Below, one piece after another: positions 24,142 through 31,614 of a DNA stretch of 44,606 nucleotides. Position 1 is the stretch's first letter. Each line of letters opens with the position of its first letter. Source of the DNA: an uncultured Lachnospiraceae bacterium (GTDB taxonomy: Bacteria > Bacillota > Clostridia > Lachnospirales > Lachnospiraceae); NCBI GenBank assembly GCA_900544685.1, contig UQWA01000025.1, positions 1-44,606 of the forward strand, in the 5' to 3' direction. The notes under the pieces are model-generated. The model ran no database searches. It saw nothing but the letters and a program-made list of their open reading frames with translations, and was not told the DNA's origin. The position numbers and the translations under genes were made by a program.

Positions 24142-24381
24142 ATGCGTTTACAGAAAGTACAGGATGCGTTAAAGGAAAAGGGATGGGAATACCGCTATAC
24201 AGAGGAAGCGGGACTTGGCAGCATTGATTTTGAGTACCGAGGTATCAGTTACCACATCTGGGAATTTGATGAGGATGGACTGGGGGCAGAGAGCAATATT
24301 CGTACGGCCGGAAGAACGGAGGATTTTACCGGACCGGATTATGAAGAACAGATTGTACAACTGGTAAAAGAGAGACAGTAG
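24142..24381 (+). CDS. Small conserved hypothetical protein
   Basis: The 79-residue acidic protein starts at ATG 24142 behind GAGGAG (24130-24135); an ATG at 24106 lies inside the preceding gene and has no ribosome binding site. The pattern is helix (LQKVQDALKEKGWEYRY), strand pair (GSIDFEYRGISYHIWEFDED), acidic helix (YEEQIVQLVKERQ). There is no recognised domain, signal or membrane segment. It is tightly packed between the lipoprotein and ispD. Confidence 0.7.
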   Translation: MRLQKVQDALKEKGWEYRYTEEAGLGSIDFEYRGISYHIWEFDEDGLGAESNIRTAGRTEDFTGPDYEEQIVQLVKERQ

Positions 24382-24397
24382 GCAAAGGAGAAACGTC

Positions 24398-25105
24398 ATG
24401 AAGAATGCAAAAGCCATTGTGCTGGCAGCAGGTCAGGGAAAAAGAATGGGGAGTGCTGTGCCGAAGCAGTTTCTGGAACTGGATGGGAAACCATTATTAT
24501 ATTATTCGCTGGAATGTTTTGAACAGTCTGACTTGATATCAGAGATCATTCTGGTCACCGGTAAGGATGCCATTCCGTTTTGCTGGAGAATGGTAGAGAA
24601 GTACGGCTTTCAGAAAGTAAAGTATGTGGTACCAGGCGGGAAAGAACGGTATGATTCGGTCTATGAAGGTCTGAAAGCCTGCGAAGCCTGTGATATTGTA
24701 TTTATTCATGACGGTGCAAGACCATTCCCGGATGGGAAGATGCTGGAACGCACCATGGAAGCAGCAGATAAGTATGGCGCATGTGCGGCAGCGGTTCCAA
24801 CAAAAGATACTATGAAAGTAGGAAATGCAGAGGGCATCGTTGAGAGGACACTGGACCGTAAAACGCTGTGGAATGTGCAGACCCCTCAGGTATTCCGTTA
24901 CGATCTGATTTGTCAGGCACACAGAGAGATCCGCAAGGGCAGCATGGAAGGCGTGACAGATGATTCCATGATTGTAGAGACACTTGGGATCTGCCCGGTG
25001 AAGCTGGTTATGGGTTCCTATGATAACATTAAGGTTACCACGCCGGAGGATCTGGTGATTGCAGAGAATATTTTAAACAGAAGAGCGGCGGGACAGAAAG
25101 CATGA
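24398..25105 (+). CDS. ispD: 2-C-methyl-D-erythritol 4-phosphate cytidylyltransferase
   Basis: The 235-residue MEP-pathway enzyme joins MEP and CTP. The glycine-rich nucleotide motif AAGQGKRMGSAVPKQFLEL, the active-site HDGARPF, AVPTKDTMK and WNVQTPQVF are all present. It overlaps the next gene by 4 bp (ATGA), so the two are translationally coupled. No ispF is attached or adjacent. Confidence 0.95.
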   Translation: MKNAKAIVLAAGQGKRMGSAVPKQFLELDGKPLLYYSLECFEQSDLISEIILVTGKDAIPFCWRMVEKYGFQKVKYVVPGGKERYDSVYEGLKACEACDIVFIHDGARPFPDGKMLERTMEAADKYGACAAAVPTKDTMKVGNAEGIVERTLDRKTLWNVQTPQVFRYDLICQAHREIRKGSMEGVTDDSMIVETLGICPVKLVMGSYDNIKVTTPEDLVIAENILNRRAAGQKA

Positions 25106-26001
25106 ATCAGACTGTGACGATGCAGGTAAATGAGAACTGGCAGGGAAAAACGCTGGAGCAGTATCTGAAAAAAGAGCTTCATTTGACAGCAGCGCAGATC
25201 CGCAGTCTGAAGTTCCGGGAGAATGGAATTCGGAGAAACGGTGAACGGTGCAGGGTAAATCAGATTCTGCAGACAGAGGATCTGCTGGAAATTATGATTC
25301 GAGAAGAACGGTCAGACTGTGGAAAAGTAAAAGGCTCCGGTGTTATGCCGGAGATTTTTTATGAGGACAGGGATGTGGTCTGTGTCTGGAAACCGGAAGG
25401 GCGTGTGACACATCCGGTGGCAGGGCACAGTCAGGATACGGTGGCGGGAGATCTGGTGACTTATTTTACTTCAAAGAGAGAAGAGACAGTGATACATTGT
25501 ATCGGACGGCTGGATAAGGATACATCTGGGATTCTGGTATTTGCCAGGAACCGCATTGCGGCAGCGAAACTGTGGGAACAAAAAGAACAGGGAGTTTTCA
25601 TTAAAGAATATCTGGCGTGGTGTCAGGGGGAATTTCCCAAGGATGTCCTGAAAGAAGAACAGGTGATTGACGTATCGATTGGAAAGGCGGAGAACATTCC
25701 GGGGCAGGGACAGAAGATGCAGGTACGGGAAGACGGAAAACAGGCTGTAACCCATTATCAGGTACTGAGACAGCAGGATGGTCAGGCACTGGTGCGCCTG
25801 TGGCTGGAAACAGGGCGCACCCATCAGATCCGTGTACACATGGCATATATCGGTCATCCTCTGATGGGCGATCCTCTGTATGGAAGTGGAATTTCCCATC
25901 AGGATGCAGCCCGGTTGTGCGCCTGGAAAGTACGATTTTTACAGCCATTTACAGGAGAAGAGATTGTGTTGGAACACTGCAATCCCATGTATCAGGTATA
26001 A
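25102..26001 (+). CDS. RluA family pseudouridine synthase
   Basis: The 299-residue enzyme has an N-terminal S4-like RNA-binding segment (LEQYLKKELHLTAAQIRSL) and an RluA catalytic core. The catalytic Asp is in HCIGRLDKDTSGILVFA, and the C-terminal signature is LETGRTHQIRVHMAYIGHPLMGDPLYG. It isomerises uridine in rRNA or tRNA; which site (RluD-like or other) cannot be read. It starts on the ATGA overlap with ispD and ends facing the deacetylase gene. Confidence 0.92.
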   Translation: MNQTVTMQVNENWQGKTLEQYLKKELHLTAAQIRSLKFRENGIRRNGERCRVNQILQTEDLLEIMIREERSDCGKVKGSGVMPEIFYEDRDVVCVWKPEGRVTHPVAGHSQDTVAGDLVTYFTSKREETVIHCIGRLDKDTSGILVFARNRIAAAKLWEQKEQGVFIKEYLAWCQGEFPKDVLKEEQVIDVSIGKAENIPGQGQKMQVREDGKQAVTHYQVLRQQDGQALVRLWLETGRTHQIRVHMAYIGHPLMGDPLYGSGISHQDAARLCAWKVRFLQPFTGEEIVLEHCNPMYQV

Positions 26002-26039
26002 TAGGAATGGATGCATGAAATTTGACAAAGCAGCAGATT

Positions 26040-26864
26040 TCAGGTCAGGCTCTGGTCAATCAGTTCCTGAAGTGTGCCGAAGTGATAGCCCATATCTTCC
26101 CATTTTGTCAGCAGTTCATCCAGAATCGCAGCGTTAGTGGATGAGGTATTGTGCAGCAGTACAATGGCTCCGGGGTGTATCCGTCCAAGAAGTTTATCAA
26201 AGGCTTCTTCTCTGGAAGGCTGATTATCCTGATACCAATCCACATAAGCAAGACTCCAGAAAAAAGTAGAATAGCCAAGATCCTTTGCCATCTGCAGATT
26301 TTCAGTGCTGTATTTTCCCTGAGGAGGCCGGTAATAGAGGGGCATCTCCTGATCGGTAATCTGTCGGTAGGCGTCGGCAGTGCTGTTCAGTTCTTCTGAG
26401 AAAGACTCTATGGTGGAGATGGCAGACATATCCGGATGATGCCAGGTATGGTTGCCCACGGTGTGACCTTCAGAGACCATGCGTCTGACCAGATCTGGTT
26501 CTGATTCCAGAAATGTACCGACAGCAAAGAATGTGGCAGATACCTGATGTTTTTTCAGTGCATCCAGAATAGCAGGTGTATTGCCGTTTTCATAACCACA
26601 GTCGAAGGTCAGATAAATGATTTTTTCATTTGTATCCTGAGCATAAAATGCATGATAAGGAAGCAACTCTGATATAGATGCATTTCCTGTCGGTGTTTTC
26701 CCTTCTTCCTGAAAACTTAAGCCCCAGTTGGCAGCTTCCGGCTGGAGAATGGAAGAAACCGGAGCAGAGTGGGGCACAGATCTGGCGGCAAGACGGCCGG
26801 CGCCGAAGCAGAGACAGAAGAACAGGATCAGAAAAAACTTGCGTAAACGTGGAGAATGAGGCAT
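26040..26864 (-). CDS. Polysaccharide deacetylase (PdaA-like, sporulation-associated)
   Basis: The 274-residue exported protein has an N-terminal hydrophobic anchor (KFFLILFFCLCFGAGRLA) and a NodB-type deacetylase domain: YLTFDCGYENGNT with the metal Asp, GNHTWHHPDMS with the metal histidines, and YYRPPQGKYS. The TFDCGYENG variant is characteristic of PdaA, which makes muramic delta-lactam in spore cortex, so a spore-forming ancestry is suggested. The start at 26864 has GGAG (complement of 26871-26874) six bases upstream; the longer frame to 26942 lacks a site. It is convergent with the RluA gene and divergent from rpmG. Confidence 0.87.
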   Translation of the reverse strand: MPHSPRLRKFFLILFFCLCFGAGRLAARSVPHSAPVSSILQPEAANWGLSFQEEGKTPTGNASISELLPYHAFYAQDTNEKIIYLTFDCGYENGNTPAILDALKKHQVSATFFAVGTFLESEPDLVRRMVSEGHTVGNHTWHHPDMSAISTIESFSEELNSTADAYRQITDQEMPLYYRPPQGKYSTENLQMAKDLGYSTFFWSLAYVDWYQDNQPSREEAFDKLLGRIHPGAIVLLHNTSSTNAAILDELLTKWEDMGYHFGTLQELIDQSLT

Positions 26865-26928
26865 AATAAACTCCAGATATTCAAAAAGAATTTTACCAAT
26901 ATATATGATAGAAAATGAGAAAAAAGAC

Positions 26929-26958
26929 TTGACGAGCCACATATTCGTATGTTAAGAT
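26929..26958 (+). promoter_or_regulatory. Promoter of the rpmG-secE-nusG unit
   Basis: -35 TTGACG (26929-26934), 18-bp spacer, -10 TAAGAT (26953-26958), followed by a 100-nt leader before rpmG that holds an 8-T run and two copies of AAAAATTTG. No tRNA was found in the leader. Confidence 0.6.
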
Positions 26959-27057
26959 GTACGAGCGAATGGAAGTAGGGCTTTTTTTTTATGCCTAAAA
27001 ATTTGATGGCCGTCGCGGGTCATCCACAAAAATTTGTTTGAGAGCGAGGTGGAAGTT

Positions 27058-27207
27058 GTGCGCACAAGAATCACATTGGCATGCACAGAATGTAAGCAGC
27101 GAAATTACAACACAACAAAAGACAAAAAGAATCATCCTGACAGAATGGAGACACAGAAGTACTGCAGATTCTGTAAGAAACACACACTGCACAAGGAAAC
27201 AAAATAA
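27058..27207 (+). CDS. rpmG: 50S ribosomal protein L33 (zinc-ribbon form)
   Basis: The 49-residue protein starts at GTG 27058 (VRTRITLACTECKQRNY) with AGGTGG at 27048-27053, and ends at TAA 27205. Two CxxC pairs (CTEC and CRFC) make the zinc-binding version of L33; the C-terminal KHTLHKETK is the family signature. It is short and begins with GTG, so it is easily missed in gene calling. It lies 28 bp before secE, its usual neighbour in Firmicutes. Confidence 0.95.
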   Translation: MRTRITLACTECKQRNYNTTKDKKNHPDRMETQKYCRFCKKHTLHKETK

Positions 27208-27235
27208 TCCTGTCTATTTGTGAAAGGAGAACAAC

Positions 27236-27442
27236 ATGGGAGACAATTCTAAGAAAGATAAAGTCCCTGCACAGAGTTGGTCAGATGGACTCAAGGCTGA
27301 GTTCAATAAGATTATCTGGCCAAACAAAGATGATCTCGTAAAACAGACAGTCGCAGTTACAGTAGTTTCTGTAATACTGGGAGCGCTGATCACAGTAATC
27401 GACAGTGTTGTTCAGTATGGTATTAATTTCTTTATTAAGTAA
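27236..27442 (+). CDS. secE: Preprotein translocase subunit SecE
   Basis: The 68-residue membrane protein has an amphipathic cytoplasmic helix (LKAEFNKIIWPNKDDLVKQ) and a single membrane helix (VAVTVVSVILGALITVIDSV). It is the minimal Gram-positive form of SecE that clamps SecY. AAAGGAG precedes ATG 27236. It is followed 15 bp later by nusG, the near-universal arrangement. Confidence 0.96.
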   Translation: MGDNSKKDKVPAQSWSDGLKAEFNKIIWPNKDDLVKQTVAVTVVSVILGALITVIDSVVQYGINFFIK

Positions 27443-27457
27443 GGACAAGGTGAGCAT

Positions 27458-27973
27458 ATGTCAGAAGCAAACTGGTATGTCGTTCATACCTACTCAGGAT
27501 ATGAGAACAAGGTAAAGGCGAATATTGAAAAAACAATTGAAAACAGACATCTCGAAGACCAGATTCTTGAGGTACGTGTACCGCTGGAAGAGGTTGTTGA
27601 AGTAAAGAATGGCGTTTCAAAAGCAGTCCAGAAGAAAATGTTTCCGGGTTATGTGCTACTCAACATGGTGATGAATGATGACACCTGGTATGTCGTAAGA
27701 AATACCCGTGGCGTTACAGGATTCGTCGGTCCGGGATCCAAGCCTGTGCCACTTACGGAAGAAGAGATGAAGCCGTTGGGAATTAAGAATGATAACGTGG
27801 AAATTGATTTCGGTGTTGGTGATATGGTCAATGTCATCGGTGGTATCTGGAAGGATACAGTCGGTGTGATCCAGAGCATCAACGAAGCAAAACAGAGCGT
27901 TACCATTAATGTTGAGCTGTTCGGTCGTGAAACACCGGTAGAAATAAGTTTCACAGAGATTCAGAAAATGTAG
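27458..27973 (+). CDS. nusG: Transcription termination/antitermination protein NusG
   Basis: The 171-residue factor has an N-terminal NGN domain (NWYVVHTYSGYENKVKANI, MFPGYVLLNMVMND) and a C-terminal KOW domain (FGVGDMVNVIGGIWKDTVG). It binds RNA polymerase and affects pausing and coupling. Normal length. It is co-transcribed with secE. Confidence 0.97.
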   Translation: MSEANWYVVHTYSGYENKVKANIEKTIENRHLEDQILEVRVPLEEVVEVKNGVSKAVQKKMFPGYVLLNMVMNDDTWYVVRNTRGVTGFVGPGSKPVPLTEEEMKPLGIKNDNVEIDFGVGDMVNVIGGIWKDTVGVIQSINEAKQSVTINVELFGRETPVEISFTEIQKM

Positions 27974-28005
27974 ATAGTCCCCGTCAATTCGCAGACGGTT
28001 AGACA

Positions 28006-28042
28006 GTGGGAGGGAAATCCCCCGACAATACCACAAGGAGGT
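28006..28042 (+). promoter_or_regulatory. Leader element before rplK (shared with rplA leader)
   Basis: GTGGGAGGGAAATCCCCC, then ACAATACCACAAGGAGGTG, can fold with outer GTGG/CCAC pairing around an inner GGGA...TCCC stem, ending at the ribosome binding site. A close copy precedes rplA. L1 is known to regulate rplKA translation in other bacteria; that this is its site is inference. Confidence 0.5.
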
Positions 28043-28050
28043 GCCTTATT

Positions 28051-28476
28051 ATGGCAAAGAAAGTAACAGGTTATATTAAATTACAGATTCCTGCTGGCAA
28101 AGCAACACCAGCTCCACCTGTTGGACCAGCTCTTGGTCAGCACGGTGTTAACATTGTACAGTTTACAAAAGAATTCAACGCAAGAACAGCAGACAAGGGT
28201 GATCTGATCATCCCTGTAGTTATCACTGTATACGCAGACAGAAGCTTCAGCTTCGTAACAAAGACTCCGCCTGCAGCAGTTCTTCTTAAGAAAGCCTGCA
28301 ATCTGAAATCCGGTTCAGGTGTTCCTAACAAGACAAAAGTTGCAACAATCAGCAAAGACAAGATCCGTGAGATCGCAGAAATGAAGATGCCAGACCTTAA
28401 CGCAGGTTCCGTAGAAGCAGCTATGAGCATGATTACTGGAACAGCAAGAAGTATGGGTATCACAGTTGAGGAGTAA
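28051..28476 (+). CDS. rplK: 50S ribosomal protein L11
   Basis: The 141-residue protein starts at ATG 28051 behind AAGGAGGTG. Signatures are KLQIPAGKATPAPPVGPALG at the N-terminus and the C-terminal rRNA-binding domain (KIREIAEMKMPDLNA, AARSMGITVEE-like end). It is part of the GTPase-associated centre. An in-frame extension to 28006 is inside the leader structure and is not used. Confidence 0.97.
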   Translation: MAKKVTGYIKLQIPAGKATPAPPVGPALGQHGVNIVQFTKEFNARTADKGDLIIPVVITVYADRSFSFVTKTPPAAVLLKKACNLKSGSGVPNKTKVATISKDKIREIAEMKMPDLNAGSVEAAMSMITGTARSMGITVEE

Positions 28477-28519
28477 TATTTAATTTATTATCCACAACAT
28501 CGTAACTGAGCAATGTAAA

Positions 28520-28555
28520 GTGGGAGGGAGATTCCCGCAAATACCACCAGGAGGT
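28520..28555 (+). promoter_or_regulatory. Leader element before rplA
   Basis: GTGGGAGGGAGATTCCCG, then CAAATACCACCAGGAGGTT, repeats the plan of the rplK leader with a few changes that keep the GGGA/TCCC and GTGG/CCAC pairings. The conservation of pairing points to a translated-region regulator binding site. Confidence 0.5.
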
Positions 28556-28563
28556 TATTTAAT

Positions 28564-29256
28564 ATGAAAAGAGGAAAAAGATATACTGATGCGGCTAAAG
28601 CAATTGACCGCACAACTCTTTACGAAGCAGCTGATGCAATCAGCGTAGTAAAGAAAAATGCTGTAGCAAAATTTGATGAAACAATCGAAGTTCATATCAG
28701 AACCGGATGTGACGGACGTCATGCAGATCAGCAGATCCGTGGTGCAGTTGTACTGCCTCATGGAACTGGTAAAACAGTTCGTGTTCTTGTATTCGCTAAG
28801 AATGCAAAAGCTGATGAAGCACTGGCAGCCGGAGCTGATTTCGTAGGAGCAGAAGAACTGATTCCGAAGATTCAGAACGAAGGTTGGTTAGATTTTGACG
28901 TAGTAGTAGCTACACCTGATATGATGGGTGTTGTTGGTCGTCTGGGTCGTGTACTTGGACCAAAAGGCTTAATGCCAAACCCAAAAGCTGGTACCGTTAC
29001 TATGGACGTAACAAAAGCTATCAACGATATCAAAGCTGGTAAGATTGAATACAGATTGGATAAGACAAACATCATTCACGTGCCAATCGGAAAAGCTTCT
29101 TTCACAGAAGAAATGCTGAGCGACAACTTCCAGACGCTTATCGGAGCTATTACAAAAGCAAGACCAGCAGCATTAAAGGGTCAGTACCTGAAGAGTGTAA
29201 CCATCACTTCTACAATGGGACCTGGCGTAAAACTGAATACTGCTAAATTTGTTTAG
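28564..29256 (+). CDS. rplA: 50S ribosomal protein L1
   Basis: The 230-residue protein has the complete L1 sequence: KRGKRYTDAAKAIDRTTLYE at the start, the conserved GPKGLMPNPKAGTVT loop, and GKIEYRLDKTNIIHVPIGK. It forms the L1 stalk and in other bacteria represses its own operon. Ends at a strong terminator, so rplJ and rplL do not follow here. Confidence 0.97.
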   Translation: MKRGKRYTDAAKAIDRTTLYEAADAISVVKKNAVAKFDETIEVHIRTGCDGRHADQQIRGAVVLPHGTGKTVRVLVFAKNAKADEALAAGADFVGAEELIPKIQNEGWLDFDVVVATPDMMGVVGRLGRVLGPKGLMPNPKAGTVTMDVTKAINDIKAGKIEYRLDKTNIIHVPIGKASFTEEMLSDNFQTLIGAITKARPAALKGQYLKSVTITSTMGPGVKLNTAKFV

Positions 29257-29275
29257 GATTTAGTTCTTAGATGTG

Positions 29276-29305
29276 AACCCGGAATCGAAAGATTCCGGGT
29301 TTTTT
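29276..29305 (+). terminator. Terminator after rplA
   Basis: Perfect 11-bp stem AACCCGGAATC (29276-29286) / GATTCCGGGTT (29291-29301) with a GAAA tetraloop and a T tract. Confidence 0.95.
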
Positions 29306-29365
29306 GTATCTATCAGCAGACAGAAAGACCTTGCAGATACTAGCATTTCCTAAGAATGTTTTTTA

Positions 29366-29395
29366 TTGACTAATATGATAGTCGAAGAGTAAGAT
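29366..29395 (+). promoter_or_regulatory. Candidate promoter of the FeoA-like gene
   Basis: -35 TTGACT (29366-29371), 18-bp spacer, -10 TAAGAT (29390-29395), about 65 bp before the start codon. Confidence 0.5.
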
Positions 29396-29462
29396 TAAAT
29401 TTAAGAAAACGGGGGATAACAGTAAGAGAATGTAAAAGACATTCCTGAAAGGAGATGGGGAA

Positions 29463-29675
29463 ATGCAAAACTTATCAGCACAGACGGCCGGAAATGCCTG
29501 TACCATAAAATGGATGTTCGGAGCACCGGAGATTCTGGGATTTTTAAGAGAAGGTCATATTGAAGAAGGTAGTACAATCAAAGTGATCCAGAATTTCTGT
29601 GGAAACATGATCGTGTCGGCACGGGGCAGACAGTTTGCGGTAAGTAAAGATATTGCAGATAGGATTAAAGTATAA
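29463..29675 (+). CDS. FeoA-like small SH3-fold protein
   Basis: The 70-residue protein has the FeoA pattern in its second half: REGHIEEGSTIKVIQNF, then GNMIVSARGRQFAVSKDIA and a terminal DRIKV. FeoA proteins are SH3-like accessory factors of the FeoB ferrous iron transporter. There is no feoB in the window, and the first half carries extra residues (NACTIKWMFGAPEILGFL), so it may act alone. AAAGGAGATGGGG precedes ATG 29463. It is monocistronic, between its own promoter and a terminator. Confidence 0.65.
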   Translation: MQNLSAQTAGNACTIKWMFGAPEILGFLREGHIEEGSTIKVIQNFCGNMIVSARGRQFAVSKDIADRIKV

Positions 29676-29678
29676 AGC

Positions 29679-29707
29679 AAGGGGTAGCGAAAAGCTGCCT
29701 CTTTTTT
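29679..29707 (+). terminator. Terminator after the FeoA-like gene
   Basis: AGGGGTAGC and GCTGCCTCT pair with G-T wobbles around GAAAA, followed by six T residues. Confidence 0.65.
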
Positions 29708-29709
29708 GA

Positions 29710-29738
29710 TTGCTCAATTTTTTCGTGTGAAGTATAAT
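29710..29738 (+). promoter_or_regulatory. Candidate promoter of the AAA/PD-(D/E)XK gene
   Basis: -35 TTGCTC (29710-29715), 17-bp spacer, -10 TATAAT (29733-29738), 44 bp before ATG 29782. Confidence 0.55.
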
Positions 29739-29781
29739 AAATGAAAGAGGGAACCATAAAAGAGAACTTCGGGAGGCACAT

Positions 29782-31350
29782 ATGGGAGTATATTTTAATC
29801 CGGATCATTCTAATTTTCAGAAAATTATTAATTCAGATATTTATGTGGACAAGACCGGTTTACTTGCCTATACGAATAGCGTTATAAACACTATGCAAGG
29901 CTATGTATGCGTCAGCCGCCCAAGAAGATTTGGAAAGTCTATTGCAGCAAATATGCTGGCAGCTTACTACAGTCGCGGGTGTGATTCTAGAGAGATGTTT
30001 TCCGGATTTGAAATTGCCAAAGAAGACAGTTTTGAAAAGCATCTGAATCAATATAATACGATATTTTTAAATATGCAGGAGTTTCTGAGTCAGAGTGAAG
30101 ATATGGATGATATGTTGAAACTGATAAAAAAAAGTGTGCTGTGGGAACTATTGGAAGAATATCCGAATCTTCGTTATTTTAATACAAAGAATCTGACACG
30201 AACCATGCAGGACATTTATAACAATATGAAATGCCCATTTATTATAATTATAGATGAGTGGGACTGTGTTTTCAGAGAAAACAGAATGAATCGGGAAGCA
30301 CAGGAAAGGTATTTGGATTTTCTCCGTGATCTTATGAAAGACAAAGGATATATTTATCTGGCGTATATGACTGGAATTCTGCCGATCAAAAAATATGGAA
30401 CCCATTCTGCCCTAAATATGTTTGATGAATTTTCTATGCTGGAGCCTGGACCGTTGGCACCTTACGTGGGATTTACAGCGGACGAGGTGGAAAAGCTCTG
30501 TGCAGATTACCAAATATCCGTGGATGAAGTGAAGAGTTGGTATGATGGATATACATTTGATGACATTTCTGTATATAGTCCAAGATCTGTGGTGAACTGC
30601 ATGAGACTTGGGAAGATTGGAAATTACTGGAATCAGACTGAGACATTTGAAGCGCTGAAAAGTTATATAGAAATGAATTTTGATGGTTTAAGAGATGATG
30701 TACTGAGTATGCTGGCTGGTGAGACAGTACCGGTTAATACGGGAAGCTTTACCAATGACATGACCACCTTCAGGACAGAGGACGATGTATTTACGCTTCT
30801 GGTCCATCTGGGATATCTGACATATGATGAGAAAAATAAATGCGTATATATTCCGAATAATGAGATACGTACAGAATATGTGAACGTGGTTTCATCATCT
30901 GACTGGGGAGAAGTGACAGAAGCATTAAAAAATTCAGCGGATATTCTGAGGGATATATGGGACGGGAAAGCGGAGCTGGTAGCCAGACAGATAGAAAAAG
31001 CGCATTTTGAAACCGCCCACATTCAGTATAATGACGAGAATGCATTGAGTTATACAATTTCACTGGCACTTTATGCGGCGAGAAATTATTATCATATACA
31101 CAGAGAACTGGCTGGCGGAAAAGGATTTGCGGATCTTGTGTTCATTCCGAAAACAAAATTTGCAGATAAACCAGCCATGGTGATTGAGTTAAAATGGAAT
31201 CGAAATGCAGAGACGGCGATATCTCAGATAAAACAGAAAAAGTATTGCGAATGTCTGAAAGAATATCAGGGCAATCTGATTCTTGTAGGATTGAATTATG
31301 ATAAGAAGACAAAAGAGCACAATTGTATAATTGAAAAGTTTGTAAAATAG
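29782..31350 (+). CDS. AAA-like ATPase with C-terminal PD-(D/E)XK nuclease domain
   Basis: The 522-residue protein is of the family common in gut bacteria (AAA-ATPase-like PF09820 plus DUF1703-type nuclease). The N-terminal part has IYVDKTGLLAY and a degenerate P-loop SRPRRFGKS; a Walker B-like strand IIIIDEWDCVF follows. The C-terminal part has the nuclease core FADLVFIPK and MVIELKWN (D...ELK). The function is unproven; such genes are highly mobile and are suspected of roles in mobile-element biology or defence. GGGAGG precedes ATG 29782. It stands alone between its promoter and a terminator. Confidence 0.85.
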   Translation: MGVYFNPDHSNFQKIINSDIYVDKTGLLAYTNSVINTMQGYVCVSRPRRFGKSIAANMLAAYYSRGCDSREMFSGFEIAKEDSFEKHLNQYNTIFLNMQEFLSQSEDMDDMLKLIKKSVLWELLEEYPNLRYFNTKNLTRTMQDIYNNMKCPFIIIIDEWDCVFRENRMNREAQERYLDFLRDLMKDKGYIYLAYMTGILPIKKYGTHSALNMFDEFSMLEPGPLAPYVGFTADEVEKLCADYQISVDEVKSWYDGYTFDDISVYSPRSVVNCMRLGKIGNYWNQTETFEALKSYIEMNFDGLRDDVLSMLAGETVPVNTGSFTNDMTTFRTEDDVFTLLVHLGYLTYDEKNKCVYIPNNEIRTEYVNVVSSSDWGEVTEALKNSADILRDIWDGKAELVARQIEKAHFETAHIQYNDENALSYTISLALYAARNYYHIHRELAGGKGFADLVFIPKTKFADKPAMVIELKWNRNAETAISQIKQKKYCECLKEYQGNLILVGLNYDKKTKEHNCIIEKFVK

Positions 31351-31357
31351 AAATAAA

Positions 31358-31400
31358 GGAGACCGGAATGACAGGAAAGAAACTGTCGTCTGGTCTTTTA
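31358..31400 (+). terminator. Probable terminator after the AAA/nuclease gene
   Basis: AGACCGGA and TCTGGTCT pair with one mismatch around a 21-nt loop, followed by TTTTA. Confidence 0.55.
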
Positions 31401-31444
31401 TCATGTAAAATACAGAAAAATACATATAAGTTTTATTGTGCATA

Positions 31445-31473
31445 TTGACATACAAAACAATTAGGAATAATAT
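31445..31473 (+). promoter_or_regulatory. Promoter of the giant exported protein
   Basis: Consensus -35 TTGACA (31445-31450), 17-bp spacer, -10 TAATAT (31468-31473). The rest of 31401-31614 is AT-rich untranslated leader with GGGAGGAG (31600-31607) as ribosome binding site. Confidence 0.7.
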
Positions 31474-31614
31474 CAAAATAGTAATTTATGCATTTTTATA
31501 CACGGAAAAATCACAAAATATACAAAAATGTAGATTTTATGTCATAATCTGCGAAAAAATAAGAGATTCTTTTGGTATGATAATGTTATGAAAAAATGAG
31601 GGAGGAGAATATTC

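Noticed and set aside
26943..27057. tRNA gene before rpmG
   Set aside because: No cloverleaf arms or T-loop sequence could be drawn in this leader.
27038..27223. 61-codon frame overlapping rpmG
   Set aside because: It is a different frame with no family; the 49-residue L33 frame with two CxxC pairs explains the region.
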